A program made the translations under genes and the position numbers. A stretch of 64,000 bases of DNA, taken from positions 1-64,000 of the forward strand of contig NZ_JALBYQ010000003.1 in assembly GCF_022678625.1 (NCBI RefSeq). The letters are read 5' to 3'. This stretch comes from Aliiroseovarius subalbicans. GTDB lineage: Bacteria; Pseudomonadota; Alphaproteobacteria; Rhodobacterales; Rhodobacteraceae. The notes under the pieces were generated by a model. It had not been told where the DNA came from, did not search any database, and saw only the letters and a list, made by a program, of their open reading frames with translations. Positions 9,242 to 17,657 of the stretch are shown here, in pieces (positions within the stretch are counted from its first letter, which is position 1; every line of letters starts with the position of its first letter).

Positions 9242-9514
9242 ATGCGTGTCACGAATATCGAAGTTTCCGGCCTGCATTTTGACGGTGTCGCCCATGTTGG
9301 TCATGTGTCGATGAAGATTTGCGCATCGAACCGATCGGACAACAGCCTCCACTTTCTGTGCCGGGTAAATCAGCCCGAGGATTGTCCTTCAACCCTTGTG
9401 CTGTACGATCTGATCACCGACGCCTTGCGGCAGGCCCGACGCATGCCCGGGTTCCGCAATGGCGAAGAAGAGATCAAGGTCGACCTCTCCCAGGCGAAAA
9501 TCGCTGCGGCTTGA
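9242..9514 (+). CDS. Small conserved hypothetical protein upstream of pyrF
   Basis: This 90-residue soluble protein has no signal or membrane segment and no domain I can name. The ATG at 9242 is preferred over an upstream in-frame start at 9161 because AAAGGG lies just before it and because the extension would overlap the clpB promoter. The composition is ordinary for the neighbourhood. It is followed 55 bp later by pyrF on the same strand, so it may share a transcript. Function unknown. Confidence 0.7.
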   Translation: MRVTNIEVSGLHFDGVAHVGHVSMKICASNRSDNSLHFLCRVNQPEDCPSTLVLYDLITDALRQARRMPGFRNGEEEIKVDLSQAKIAAA

Positions 9515-9568
9515 CCTTTCGCGATGCGTGGCCCACATCCGGACAACCGCATTCTAAGGAGCCGCCCC

Positions 9569-10273
9569 ATGCCCACATTGCCCGACGACCGCTTGATCGT
9601 AGCCCTTGACGTTCCCAACGCACTCGAAGGTCTGCAACTTGCCGACACGCTGGGCGATGCGGTGAGTTTCTACAAGATCGGGCTGGGCATGTTGACCGGC
9701 GGCGGACTTGCCCTTGCCAATGAGCTGAAGTCCGAGCGAGGCAAACGTATTTTCCTGGATATGAAACTGTTCGACATCGGCAACACGGTCGAAGCGGCGG
9801 TGCGTGGATTGGCGCAGTTCGACCTGGACTTCCTGACCGTGCATGGCGACCCGCACGTGGTGCGCGCGGCGCAGGAAGGCAAAGGCGGAAAGGACATGAA
9901 GATCCTGGCGGTGACGATCCTGACGTCGCTGGATCGCAATGATCTGGATGCGTCGCTGATCAAACCCGGCAACGTACAGGACCTGGTGCTGGAACGCGCC
10001 GCCATCGCGCTGTCGACCGGGGCGGATGGCGTCATCGCCTCGCCGCAAGAGGCCGCATTGATCCGCGCCTTGCCCGAGGCCGAGGGCAAGCTGATCGTGA
10101 CGCCCGGCGTGCGCCCGGCGGGGACCGCGCTTGGCGACCAGAAACGGGTCGCAACGCCTGCGCAGGCCATCGCAGACGGGGTGGATCACATCGTGGTGGG
10201 GCGCCCGATCCGAAACGCCGCAGACCCACGGGCTGCGGCCGAAGCGGTTCTGGCCGAACTCAAGTCGACATAG
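9569..10273 (+). CDS. pyrF: Orotidine 5'-phosphate decarboxylase
   Basis: This 234-residue TIM-barrel enzyme performs the last step of UMP synthesis, decarboxylating OMP. The catalytic Asp-Lys motif is seen in FLDMKLFDIGNTV, the substrate loop in VTPGVRP, and the C-terminal phosphate-binding segment in DHIVVGRPI. Length is normal for the family. The start at 9569 is chosen because TAAGGAG lies 8 nt upstream; an earlier in-frame ATG at 9524 has no such site. Downstream there is a 200-bp stretch of inverted repeats before the convergent NfeD/stomatin pair. Confidence 0.97.
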   Translation: MPTLPDDRLIVALDVPNALEGLQLADTLGDAVSFYKIGLGMLTGGGLALANELKSERGKRIFLDMKLFDIGNTVEAAVRGLAQFDLDFLTVHGDPHVVRAAQEGKGGKDMKILAVTILTSLDRNDLDASLIKPGNVQDLVLERAAIALSTGADGVIASPQEAALIRALPEAEGKLIVTPGVRPAGTALGDQKRVATPAQAIADGVDHIVVGRPIRNAADPRAAAEAVLAELKST

Positions 10274-10298
10274 ACGCGGCGCCAACCCGCTGGATCGC

Positions 10299-10333
10299 CT
10301 CCGCATCAGACGGCTACGCCGTCCTCTTCGGAG
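10299..10333. repeat. Nested inverted repeat downstream of pyrF
   Basis: Inner arms GACGGC and GCCGTC (10309-10314, 10318-10323) close a 3-nt loop. Outer arms CTCCG and CGGAG (10299-10303, 10329-10333) frame it. This cruciform-like element is the first of three in the pyrF-nfeD interval. It could act in termination or be a REP-type repeat. Confidence 0.5.
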
Positions 10334-10365
10334 TCGACCGGCGCTCACTGCGTTCGCGCATGACA

Positions 10366-10395
10366 AAGGGGGCCTCGCTTGCGCGCGGCCCCCTT
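10366..10395 (+). terminator. Perfect 9-bp hairpin between pyrF and nfeD
   Basis: AAGGGGGCC (10366-10374) pairs with GGCCCCCTT (10387-10395) around a 12-nt loop. No long U-run follows on either strand, so if it terminates transcription it relies mostly on stem strength. It lies between two convergent units and may serve both. Confidence 0.5.
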
Positions 10396-10407
10396 GCCAT
10401 GTGTCGA

Positions 10408-10462
10408 CGCCTCCCCTCCTCGGAGTGGGGAGGGTGGGCGGGAACTTCGAGGAGGGGAGGCG
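10408..10462. repeat. Perfect 15-bp inverted repeat
   Basis: CGCCTCCCCTCCTCG (10408-10422) and its exact reverse complement (10448-10462) enclose a 25-nt G-rich loop. The element ends 18 bp before the nfeD stop codon (minus strand). It resembles a dispersed intergenic palindrome more than a classical terminator because no U-run follows. Confidence 0.55.
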
Positions 10463-10479
10463 TTCCGACCTCTACCCCT

Positions 10480-10752
10480 TCAGTTCTCGTTGATATCAGT
10501 GTCCCAGGTTTTCACCTGTCCCTTGCGCACGCCAAAGGCCTGCCGCATCACGATCCAGGCGATCAGCGACACGACCGCAAAACCGACAAGCAGCCACGGC
10601 AGTGTCAGACCCAAACCCAGCGCCATCAACCCACCCACAACGGCGGCTCCGATCGCGAAGCCCAGGAAAATGAAACCGGGGGCGAAAATCTCAAGGATGG
10701 CCAGCACCAGCGCTCCGGCAACCCACACCCACCAGATATCCCACATCATCAC
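10480..10752 (-). CDS. NfeD family membrane protein
   Basis: This 90-residue protein has two or three hydrophobic helices followed by a short polar tail. It matches the short NfeD (YbbK) type that is encoded beside stomatin-like proteins and is thought to act with them in membrane organisation or quality control. Its ATG overlaps the stop codon of the stomatin gene by 4 bp, indicating translational coupling. Soluble OB-fold residues of longer NfeD proteins are mostly missing, which is usual for this short class. Confidence 0.82.
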   Translation of the reverse strand: MMMWDIWWVWVAGALVLAILEIFAPGFIFLGFAIGAAVVGGLMALGLGLTLPWLLVGFAVVSLIAWIVMRQAFGVRKGQVKTWDTDINEN

Positions 10753-11645
10753 GACGGTTTTCCTTTCAACATGTTGAAGGCGTCCCCAAAGGCGTCCAGC
10801 GCATTCGCGGGCACAATCACGGTCGACTTGCCTTCACCAACCCCGACAGCGGTCAGGGCTTCAACCTGCTTCAGGGCAACCTGATACTGCGCCGCTTCAA
10901 TGCCGTTTTCCTTGATCGCCTTGGCCACGACCTCGGTTGCATACGCCTCGGCGTCCGCGGAAATCCGGCGCGCTTTGGCAATCTGCTCGGCGGCATAAAG
11001 CTCAGCATCCGCGTTCAGTTCAACCGCCCGTTTCGACCCTTCGGCCTCGGTCACCTGTGCGCGGCGTGCCCGCTCGGCGTTCAACTGCTGCAACATCGCC
11101 TCGCGCGTTGCCTGATCCAGATTCACGTCCAAAATCTCGGCACGGGTGACCTCGATCCCCCAGTCATCAACAGCATCCGCCACCTGCTGCTTGATCTTGT
11201 CGATCAATTGCTGGCGGTTCGACTGAACCTCGTCCAGGTCCATTTCGCCGATCCCGGCCCGCACGATGCCTGCCACGGTGGTTGCAATCGCTGCGTCTAC
11301 GTCACGGATCCGATACACAGTCTTTTCCGGCTCAAGGATCCGATAAAACACCGAGGTTTCGACCTGCACCAAAACGTTGTCTTTGGTGATCGCGTCCTGC
11401 GAAGCAGTCGGCAACTGGCGCTCAAGGATCGACACCTTGTGGCGCACCCGGTCCAGGAACGGAACGATGAAGTTGATCCCCGGGCCCAAAACCTTTTGCA
11501 ACCGACCAAAGCGTTCGACCACGTACTTTTCCGACTGCGGCACGATGCGCACACCCAGAAAGATGCTGACGATAATGAAGACGGCCAGCAAAAGCAGCAC
11601 GATATCTGCGCCCAAAAGCTGCCCCAGAAGGTCCGATTTGTCCAT
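10749..11645 (-). CDS. Stomatin/prohibitin-like SPFH protein (QmcA type)
   Basis: This 298-residue protein has an N-terminal membrane helix (about residues 12-32), then the SPFH/band 7 domain with QSEKYVVERFGRL near its start. An alanine- and glutamate-rich coiled coil (ARRAQVTEAEGSKRA) follows that drives oligomerisation. Such proteins form large membrane rings and interact with FtsH-type proteases. The start at 11645 is set by AGGAG upstream; the open frame extends 36 codons further without support. It is coupled to nfeD by a 4-bp overlap. Confidence 0.92.
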   Translation of the reverse strand: MDKSDLLGQLLGADIVLLLLAVFIIVSIFLGVRIVPQSEKYVVERFGRLQKVLGPGINFIVPFLDRVRHKVSILERQLPTASQDAITKDNVLVQVETSVFYRILEPEKTVYRIRDVDAAIATTVAGIVRAGIGEMDLDEVQSNRQQLIDKIKQQVADAVDDWGIEVTRAEILDVNLDQATREAMLQQLNAERARRAQVTEAEGSKRAVELNADAELYAAEQIAKARRISADAEAYATEVVAKAIKENGIEAAQYQVALKQVEALTAVGVGEGKSTVIVPANALDAFGDAFNMLKGKPS

Positions 11646-11770
11646 GATAACTCCTGTCCACTCTTTTTGTTCAATGCAGACGATATGGGGGCAAACCCCA
11701 ACGTTTTCAAGCAAAACGCGCACCGCGCTTTGCCGTGGAACCCGCCCGGACACTGGTTTATCCTGCCTCC

Positions 11771-13024
11771 ATGCCCGCCCTGTGCAAAGATTGCCTGACC
11801 ACGTTCGAGACCGGTCGCCGCTGCCCGGCCTGCCGCAGCCCGCGGGTGCTTTCGCACCCCGAGCTGTTCGACCTGTCGATCGCGCATATGGATTGCGATG
11901 CTTTTTATGCCAGCGTGGAAAAACGCGACAATCCCGACCTTGCCGACAAGCCGGTGATCATCGGCGGCGGCAAGCGCGGCGTGGTCTCCACCGCCTGCTA
12001 TGTCGCGCGCATTCGCGGGGTGAAATCGGCGATGCCGATGTTCCAGGCGCTGAAACTGTGCCCGGAGGCCGTGGTGATCAAACCACGCGGATCGCATTAT
12101 GCAGCCGTGTCAAAACAGATCCGCGCGCTGATGGATGAGCTCTCCCCCGCGATCGAACCGCTGTCGCTGGACGAGGCTTTCATCGACATGACCGGGACCG
12201 AGAAACTGCACGGGCAGCCCCCGGCGGTAATGCTGGCCGGGCTGGTGAAACGCATGGATGAGGAGCTGGGCCTGACCGGGTCAATCGGCCTGTCGCACAA
12301 CAAATTTCTTGCCAAGGTCGCCTCGGATCTCGACAAGCCGCGCGGCTTTTCGGTGATCGGCAAGGCCGAGACCGCTGACTTTCTGCGTGACAAACCGGTG
12401 CGGATGATCTGGGGCGTGGGCCCGGCGATGCAGGCGTCATTGGAGAAGGCTGGGATCCGGACCTTCACCGACCTGTTGCGCTGGGATCGTCAGGACCTGC
12501 ACGCACGGTTTGGTGGCATGGGCGACAGGCTGTGGCACCTGGCCCGAGGCCAGGACCGGCGTCGCGTGTCGTCGCATGAACCGATGAAATCGATTTCGAA
12601 CGAAACCACTTTTTTCGAGGACACCGCCGACCCGGACATTCTGGACGGCCACCTGTGGCGATTGTCAGAGAAGGTCTCGGACCGGGCCAAGGCCAAGGAC
12701 ATGGCAGGTCGCGTGGTCACGGTAAAACTGAAACGCGCGAACCATTCGGCCCTGTCGCGGCGGGTCAGCCTGCCAGACACGACTCAATCCGCCGACCGCA
12801 TCTACCGCACCGCGCGTGACCTGTTCGACCTTGTGGCCCGCGAAGGACCCTTTCGCCTGATCGGAGTTGGGATCAGCGACCTTGGTCCAGCCACCGGTTC
12901 CGATCTGTCCGGTGACCTGTTGGATCCGGGTGCAGCGCAACGGCGCCGTGCCGAACAGGCCACCGACGCCATCCGCGCCCGATATGGTGACGGGGCAATC
13001 CTCAAAGGTCGTTCCATCCGCTAA
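11771..13024 (+). CDS. dinB: DNA polymerase IV (Y-family) with N-terminal zinc-ribbon-like motif
   Basis: This 417-residue translesion polymerase carries the catalytic motifs MDCDAFYASVE (N-terminal aspartate) and SLDEAF (second acidic pair). The little-finger domain extends to about residue 365. Before the polymerase core is an unusual 35-residue head with two CxxC pairs (CKDC and CPAC) that could bind zinc. The start at 11771 retains this head and agrees with the CxxC spacing. No clear Shine-Dalgarno sequence is visible before it. The gene diverges from the stomatin gene across a 125-bp gap. No SOS box was recognised. Confidence 0.94.
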   Translation: MPALCKDCLTTFETGRRCPACRSPRVLSHPELFDLSIAHMDCDAFYASVEKRDNPDLADKPVIIGGGKRGVVSTACYVARIRGVKSAMPMFQALKLCPEAVVIKPRGSHYAAVSKQIRALMDELSPAIEPLSLDEAFIDMTGTEKLHGQPPAVMLAGLVKRMDEELGLTGSIGLSHNKFLAKVASDLDKPRGFSVIGKAETADFLRDKPVRMIWGVGPAMQASLEKAGIRTFTDLLRWDRQDLHARFGGMGDRLWHLARGQDRRRVSSHEPMKSISNETTFFEDTADPDILDGHLWRLSEKVSDRAKAKDMAGRVVTVKLKRANHSALSRRVSLPDTTQSADRIYRTARDLFDLVAREGPFRLIGVGISDLGPATGSDLSGDLLDPGAAQRRRAEQATDAIRARYGDGAILKGRSIR

Positions 13025-13065
13025 CTTGCGGCACACGGTAATATCCGGGCCAGCGGAGGGAGGCA

Positions 13066-13926
13066 CTATTCGGCGGCGAGGGGAAGCTTGGACCGGCCTA
13101 TATCTGCCACCTCGGATATGATCTCGGTCAGGATCGCCTGAAGATGGGAAAAGTTGCCGTTCGGGCGGATCTTTCGCTCGTTCATGTACAATGAACGGTC
13201 TATCTCGATCTGCACCACGTGCTGCCCGCGCGACGGGCGGCCATAGTGCTGCACCATGTAAGCACCGGCAAACGGTGCGTTGCGCGCCACGGAAAACCCG
13301 GCCGCGGCAAACGCCGCTTCGATCCGGTCCACGATCTCTGCGCTGGCCGAGGATCCGAATCGGTCGCCCAAGACGACCTCTGGTTTGCGGCGCTGATTTC
13401 GGCATAGGTTGTCGATCGCTTCGTGCGGCATCGAGTGGCAATCGATCAGGATCGCCTCACCAAATAAAGCGAGGCTGCCGTCCAGAAGCTCCTGAAGTTT
13501 TCGGTGATACGGATGCCAGTGGTCTGTCAGCCGCCCTTGCGCTTCGCCCAAGGTCAGTTTGCCACGATAAATCTCTCGCCCACCCGCCACCACGCGGGGA
13601 ATCACTCCAAGCCCAGAGGCGACGCGTGGATTCTGTCCGGTTTTGCGCAACCCTTTGATCAGGGCGGGATCCAGGTCCTCCGCCGCGCGGTTCATGTCCA
13701 CGAAGGCCCGCGGAGCATTTGCGGCCAGAAACGGTGCGCCATAGTCCGGCGCTGCAGCATAGAGGCGGTCCACGAAGGCGTCCTCGGACGACCGGATCGC
13801 GCATTCATCCAGAACCGACCGCCGGGTAAACGACCACGGATAATCCCGCCCGCTGTGTGGCGACGCAAAGACCACGCTGGTCGTCCGGGTGGACGGCATG
13901 GTTAGCGTATAGGGCGTTTTCGGCAT
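13066..13926 (-). CDS. N-formylglutamate amidohydrolase family protein
   Basis: This 286-residue enzyme belongs to the N-formylglutamate amidohydrolase (HutG-like) family of zinc-dependent hydrolases. The metal-binding motifs ASPHSGRDYP near the start and DCHSMPHE in the centre are visible. Family members release formate from N-formylglutamate at the end of histidine breakdown, but no other hut gene is present here, so the true substrate may differ. The start at 13926 follows AAGGAA; an upstream ATG at 13971 is in frame but less well supported. It converges with dinB. Confidence 0.85.
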   Translation of the reverse strand: MPKTPYTLTMPSTRTTSVVFASPHSGRDYPWSFTRRSVLDECAIRSSEDAFVDRLYAAAPDYGAPFLAANAPRAFVDMNRAAEDLDPALIKGLRKTGQNPRVASGLGVIPRVVAGGREIYRGKLTLGEAQGRLTDHWHPYHRKLQELLDGSLALFGEAILIDCHSMPHEAIDNLCRNQRRKPEVVLGDRFGSSASAEIVDRIEAAFAAAGFSVARNAPFAGAYMVQHYGRPSRGQHVVQIEIDRSLYMNERKIRPNGNFSHLQAILTEIISEVADIGRSKLPLAAE

Positions 13927-13977
13927 CCGTGTTCCTTCCGCCTTCATATTAGTGCAAATTTCCCGCATCAAAAGCCC

Positions 13978-14006
13978 TTGAACACCCGGGCGACTCCTTT
14001 TATAGA
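13978..14006 (+). promoter_or_regulatory. Promoter of tRNA-Val
   Basis: TTGAAC (13978-13983) and TATAGA (14001-14006) are separated by 17 bp. A start site near 14013 would produce a precursor with about 60 nt of leader before the tRNA. Confidence 0.65.
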
Positions 14007-14073
14007 CCAGCGGACCGGCGCGGGTCTTCCCGCGTCGTGTGCGTTTGGGTTCGTCAGCCCAATCGGAAATTCC

Positions 14074-14148
14074 GGGCGATTAGCTCAGCGGTAGAGCACT
14101 TCGTTGACATCGAAGGGGTCACTGGTTCGATCCCAGTATCGCCCACCA
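14074..14148 (+). tRNA. tRNA-Val (anticodon GAC)
   Basis: This 75-nt gene folds as a complete cloverleaf. The acceptor stem is GGGCGAT paired with ATCGCCC, the D arm contains AGCTCAGCGGTAGAGC, the anticodon stem CTTCG/CGAAG carries the loop TTGACAT, the T arm contains GGTTCGATCC, and CCA is encoded in the DNA. The anticodon GAC reads valine codons GUC and GUU. A good promoter lies 70 bp upstream. The ribosomal protein gene rpmJ follows 71 bp later. Confidence 0.97.
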
Positions 14149-14219
14149 TGAACCGTCGGCCTGGCCGGCAAAACAGAACTCTAGGCGCAACCGCAGCGCC
14201 GCGTTGAAGGAGAAGGACC

Positions 14220-14345
14220 ATGAAAGTCCGCAACTCGCTCCGCTCGCTGAAAAATCGCCATCGCGATTGCCGCGTTGTGCGCCGTAAAGGCCGTGTCTAC
14301 GTCATCAACAAGACGCAGCGCCGGTTTAAAGCCCGCCAGGGCTAA
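14220..14345 (+). CDS. rpmJ: 50S ribosomal protein L36
   Basis: This is a 41-residue basic protein of the large ribosomal subunit. It starts [20 protein letters not shown] and ends with the arginine- and lysine-rich tail [11 protein letters not shown]. It is the alphaproteobacterial form in which several of the zinc-ligand cysteines of classical L36 are missing; only one cysteine remains. AGGAGAAGG lies directly upstream of the ATG. A strong intrinsic terminator follows, so it may be transcribed alone or by read-through from tRNA-Val. Confidence 0.95.
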   Translation: MKVRNSLRSLKNRHRDCRVVRRKGRVYVINKTQRRFKARQG

Positions 14346-14381
14346 GGTCATCAGACCTTTCACCGAGCTTTTCATTGAAAT

Positions 14382-14415
14382 GGCCCGCAGGGAAACCTGG
14401 CGGGCCTTTTCTTTT
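14382..14415 (+). terminator. Intrinsic terminator after rpmJ
   Basis: A stem of GGCCCGC-AGG paired with CCT-GCGGGCC (one bulged G, GAAA-type loop) at 14382-14406 is followed by TTTTCTTTT at 14407-14415. This is a classical Rho-independent signal. Confidence 0.88.
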
Positions 14416-14526
14416 GCGTCCACCCGATCGCCCTGCGGCAATCTGCGCAGGGTATTTCTGTTCAATTTCATCGTTTTGCCACATAGTTACGGTCAAATTC
14501 TGCAACTGCACAATACTCGGTGAGCC

Positions 14527-16239
14527 ATGTCGGACGAATCCAAAACCCCGCACCCCTATGAAACGCTGGATCGCGTCACCCGCGCGATGACAGCCCGTAT
14601 GACCGGGGGGCAATCCCCGAATGCGGCGATGGCGGCCTGGGCCGATTGGTTCACCCACATGGCCCGCGCCCCTGGTCGGCAACTGGAGTTGTTAGAACAT
14701 GCGCGCGAAAACGCGATGAAACTAGCGACCGAAGCAGTAAACGGCGATGCTTTCACCGCTGCGCCCGACGACCATCGCTTTGCCCACGCGGCCTGGAATA
14801 CCCTGCCCCTATCGCTGTGGAAGCAAAGCTTCCTTGCCACCGAGGACTGGTGGGACGCCGCCACACAGCCCGTGCGCGGCGCGCGTGCGGCGAATATCAA
14901 CCGGGTGAATTTCATGACCCACCAGGCGCTGGATGCGCTGTCCCCCAGCAACATCCCCGCCCTGAACCCGAACGTGATCGAGGAAACCGCGACGCAGGGT
15001 GGTGCCAACCTTACAAAGGGCGCGCAACTTTTGGCGCGGGACCTGCAACTTCAGATGACCGGTGAATGCCCCGAATGCCCGACGGATTTCGAGGTGGGGC
15101 GCAACATCGCCTGCACCCCTGGCGAGGTGGTGTATAGAAACGAGCTGTTCGAGCTGATCCAATACGCCCCCAGCACAGACAAGGTGCAGGCAGAACCGAT
15201 CCTGATCGTTCCCGCCTGGATCATGAAATACTACATTCTCGACCTTAGCCCCGAGAACTCTCTGATCGCTTGGTTGGTTGGTCAGGGCTTCACGGTTTTT
15301 GCCATATCTTGGGTCAACCCGACCGATGAGCTGCGTGAATCGTCGATGGATGATTACCGCCGCAAGGGCGTGATGGCCGCCTTGGACGCGATCGGAAAGA
15401 TCGTGCCGGAACAGAAGATCCACGCCACCGGCTATTGTCTGGGTGGCACGATCCTGTCGATCGCAGCCGCCACGATGGCGCGTGAGAAAGACGACCGTCT
15501 GGCGTCGATCACACTTTTGGCCGCACAGACCGATTTCACCGAAGCCGGAGAGTTGATGCTGTTCCTTGACGAAAGCCAGGTGGCCTTCCTTGAGGACATG
15601 ATGTGGGACCAGGGGATTCTGCAAAGCGACCAGATGGCGTCCGCCTTCCGCTCTCTGCGCGCCCGTGACCTGGTTTGGGGCCGGATGCTCGACCGCTATC
15701 TGCTGGGGCAGGAGGACGCCCAGGCCGACATCGTCACCTGGAACGCCGACGCCACCCGAATGCCTTATCGCATGCATTCGGAATACCTGCGCAGCCTGTT
15801 TTTGGAAAACCGCCTGACCGCCGGACGCTTCGCGGTGGATGGCAAGGTCATCGCGTTGAAAGATATCGACGCGCCCTTCTTCGTGCTGGGCACGGAAAAG
15901 GACCACATCGCACCGTGGAAATCGGTCTATAAGGCCACTTTGTTCACCGAGGGCGACCTGCGGTTCTGCCTGACCTCGGGCGGCCACAACGGTGGCATTC
16001 TATCAGAACCGGGTCACAAACACCGGCATTACCGGTTGGGCCATCGCAGGCCAGGGGTGAACTACATGGACCCCGACAGCTGGGTCACAAAGCACGACCC
16101 GGTTGAAGGCAGCTGGTGGCAGGCTTGGCGGGACTGGCTGAAGACCCACTCCAGCGGGGAGGCGAAACCGCCGAAGATGGGCGCTAAATCCCTGCCCCCA
16201 CTTGCCCCGGCCCCCGGCACCTATGTGATGCAGAAATAG
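14527..16239 (+). CDS. phaC: Poly(3-hydroxyalkanoate) synthase
   Basis: This 570-residue protein is a polyhydroxyalkanoate synthase that links hydroxyacyl-CoA units into storage polyester at the granule surface. The lipase-like box GYCLGG carries the catalytic cysteine at residue 304. The aspartate lies in GTEKDHIAPW and the histidine in SGGHNGGI. Length and the N-terminal helical domain fit the class I type. No phaP, phaR or phaZ gene is adjacent, so it stands alone here. It ends at a bidirectional terminator shared with the convergent CoA-ligase gene. No strong ribosome site is seen at the ATG. Confidence 0.93.
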   Translation: MSDESKTPHPYETLDRVTRAMTARMTGGQSPNAAMAAWADWFTHMARAPGRQLELLEHARENAMKLATEAVNGDAFTAAPDDHRFAHAAWNTLPLSLWKQSFLATEDWWDAATQPVRGARAANINRVNFMTHQALDALSPSNIPALNPNVIEETATQGGANLTKGAQLLARDLQLQMTGECPECPTDFEVGRNIACTPGEVVYRNELFELIQYAPSTDKVQAEPILIVPAWIMKYYILDLSPENSLIAWLVGQGFTVFAISWVNPTDELRESSMDDYRRKGVMAALDAIGKIVPEQKIHATGYCLGGTILSIAAATMAREKDDRLASITLLAAQTDFTEAGELMLFLDESQVAFLEDMMWDQGILQSDQMASAFRSLRARDLVWGRMLDRYLLGQEDAQADIVTWNADATRMPYRMHSEYLRSLFLENRLTAGRFAVDGKVIALKDIDAPFFVLGTEKDHIAPWKSVYKATLFTEGDLRFCLTSGGHNGGILSEPGHKHRHYRLGHRRPGVNYMDPDSWVTKHDPVEGSWWQAWRDWLKTHSSGEAKPPKMGAKSLPPLAPAPGTYVMQK

Positions 16240-16240
16240 A

Positions 16241-16272
16241 AAAACCCCGCGCCTTTCGGCCACGGGGCTTTT
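16241..16272. terminator. Bidirectional terminator between phaC and the PaaK-like gene
   Basis: CCCCG (16245-16249) pairs with CGGGG (16263-16267), with an inner GCC/GGC pair. T-rich runs flank the hairpin on both strands (CTTTT to the right; AAAA to the left, read as TTTT on the minus strand). It can stop both convergent genes. Confidence 0.75.
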
Positions 16273-16291
16273 CCGGGAGGCAACCCTTGCG

Positions 16292-17512
16292 TCAGTCGTA
16301 ACTGCGCGTGTCTTCGATGACCTTGCCGTCATTGGGCAGGCTGCCCTTGGCGACCAGTTCAACCTTGCCCTTCAGCTTCAGCGTCTCGGCAATGGAGCCT
16401 GCATAAGCGGCCGGGTCGGTCGCATCGGTTTCAACCTGCACCACCATCACGTCGCTTTCCCCTTCGCGGGCGGCGATGACGCGGGCGCGGGTCACGTCGT
16501 CATGTTTGGCGACAAAAGCGGCGACCTGTTCGGGGCGTACGAACATGCCCTTGATCTTGGTAGTCTGATCGGCGCGGCCCATCCAGCCTTTGATGCGCAT
16601 GTTGGTCCGACCACAGGGGCTTTCCCCCGGCAGAACAGCGGACAGATCGCCTGTGGCGAAACGGATCAGCGGATAATCGGGGTTCAACGTGGTGACCACG
16701 ACTTCGCCCACCTCGCCCGGCGCGACCGGATCACCGGTGCCGGGGCGCACGATTTCGACGATCACGTGTTCGTCGATGATCATCCCCTCCATAGCCGGGC
16801 TTTCATAAGCGATGTTGCCCAGATCGGCGGTGGCATAGCTTTGCAGGCAGGTGATGCCGCGATCAGCGTATTCTTGGCGCAACGACGGGAACAATGCGCC
16901 CCCGCCGACGGCGGCCTTGGTGATCTTCAGCTTCACACCATCGGCATCGGCGCGGTCCAGGATGATCTTCAGATAATCCGGCGTGCCGGCATAGGCGGTG
17001 GTGCCGATGTCAGCGGCCGCGCGGACCTGAAGCTCGGTCTGGCCGACCCCGGCCGGCACAACGGCGGCGCCCACGGCACGCGCACCGTTTTCAAAGATCA
17101 TGCCGGCGGGTGTCAGGTGATAACCGAAACAGTTCTGGACAATGTCGCCTTCGCCAATGCCACAGGCCTTCAGAAACCGGCCCATGCGCCACCAATCGTG
17201 GCCCACGCCACCGGGTTCATAGATCGGGCCCGGGCTTTGAAAGATGTGCGCGAACTTGTGCGTCGGCAGGGCCGCATAGCCCCCCAGCGGGCCATCTTCG
17301 GCTTGCGCCGCGCCGATCTCGGACTTGCGCAGAACCGGCAGCGATGCGAGTGCTTCCGCCGACGTCACTGCCGAAGGGTCGACATCGGTAAGGCTGGCCG
17401 CGTATCCTGCAAGGGTCTTTGCGCGCGCGATTTGTCCCGGAAGGGACGTGGCCAAATCCGCCGCGCGTTCGTCGGACGAGCGGGTCTCCAACGTGTCAAA
17501 ATACTGGGACAT
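16292..17512 (-). CDS. Phenylacetate-CoA ligase-like AMP-forming enzyme
   Basis: This 406-residue member of the adenylate-forming (ANL) superfamily is most like PaaK-type ligases, which activate aryl acids with ATP and CoA. Visible features are the mid-domain SYATADLGNIAYES, the RFATGDLS motif, and the C-terminal hinge GRADQTTKIKGMFV. It lacks the usual P-loop STGTTG near the N-terminus; the matching stretch is IFQSPGPIYEPGG, so the aryl-CoA activity is uncertain. The ATG at 17512 is used rather than a TTG two codons upstream. GAAAGGG precedes it. It stands beside an ABC uptake system that ends with another CoA ligase. Confidence 0.82.
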   Translation of the reverse strand: MSQYFDTLETRSSDERAADLATSLPGQIARAKTLAGYAASLTDVDPSAVTSAEALASLPVLRKSEIGAAQAEDGPLGGYAALPTHKFAHIFQSPGPIYEPGGVGHDWWRMGRFLKACGIGEGDIVQNCFGYHLTPAGMIFENGARAVGAAVVPAGVGQTELQVRAAADIGTTAYAGTPDYLKIILDRADADGVKLKITKAAVGGGALFPSLRQEYADRGITCLQSYATADLGNIAYESPAMEGMIIDEHVIVEIVRPGTGDPVAPGEVGEVVVTTLNPDYPLIRFATGDLSAVLPGESPCGRTNMRIKGWMGRADQTTKIKGMFVRPEQVAAFVAKHDDVTRARVIAAREGESDVMVVQVETDATDPAAYAGSIAETLKLKGKVELVAKGSLPNDGKVIEDTRSYD

Positions 17513-17618
17513 GAACAAAACCCTTTCGTGACTGGCGTGGCAAGAATGCGGCAGTTACCCGCAATCCCGCCGTATGCATTTGTATACTGCGTAGTGTTTC
17601 GAGTATCTTTCGCCGCAA

Positions 17619-17635
17619 CGCAGAATATTTCTGCG
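17619..17635. promoter_or_regulatory. 17-bp palindrome, candidate operator
   Basis: CGCAGAATATTTCTGCG consists of perfect 7-bp arms around TAT. It lies 22 bp before the ATG at 17658 in the gap between two divergent genes. This placement suits a repressor site acting on the plus-strand gene. Confidence 0.5.
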
Positions 17636-17657
17636 ACGGTGAAAGGACAGGTGCGTC

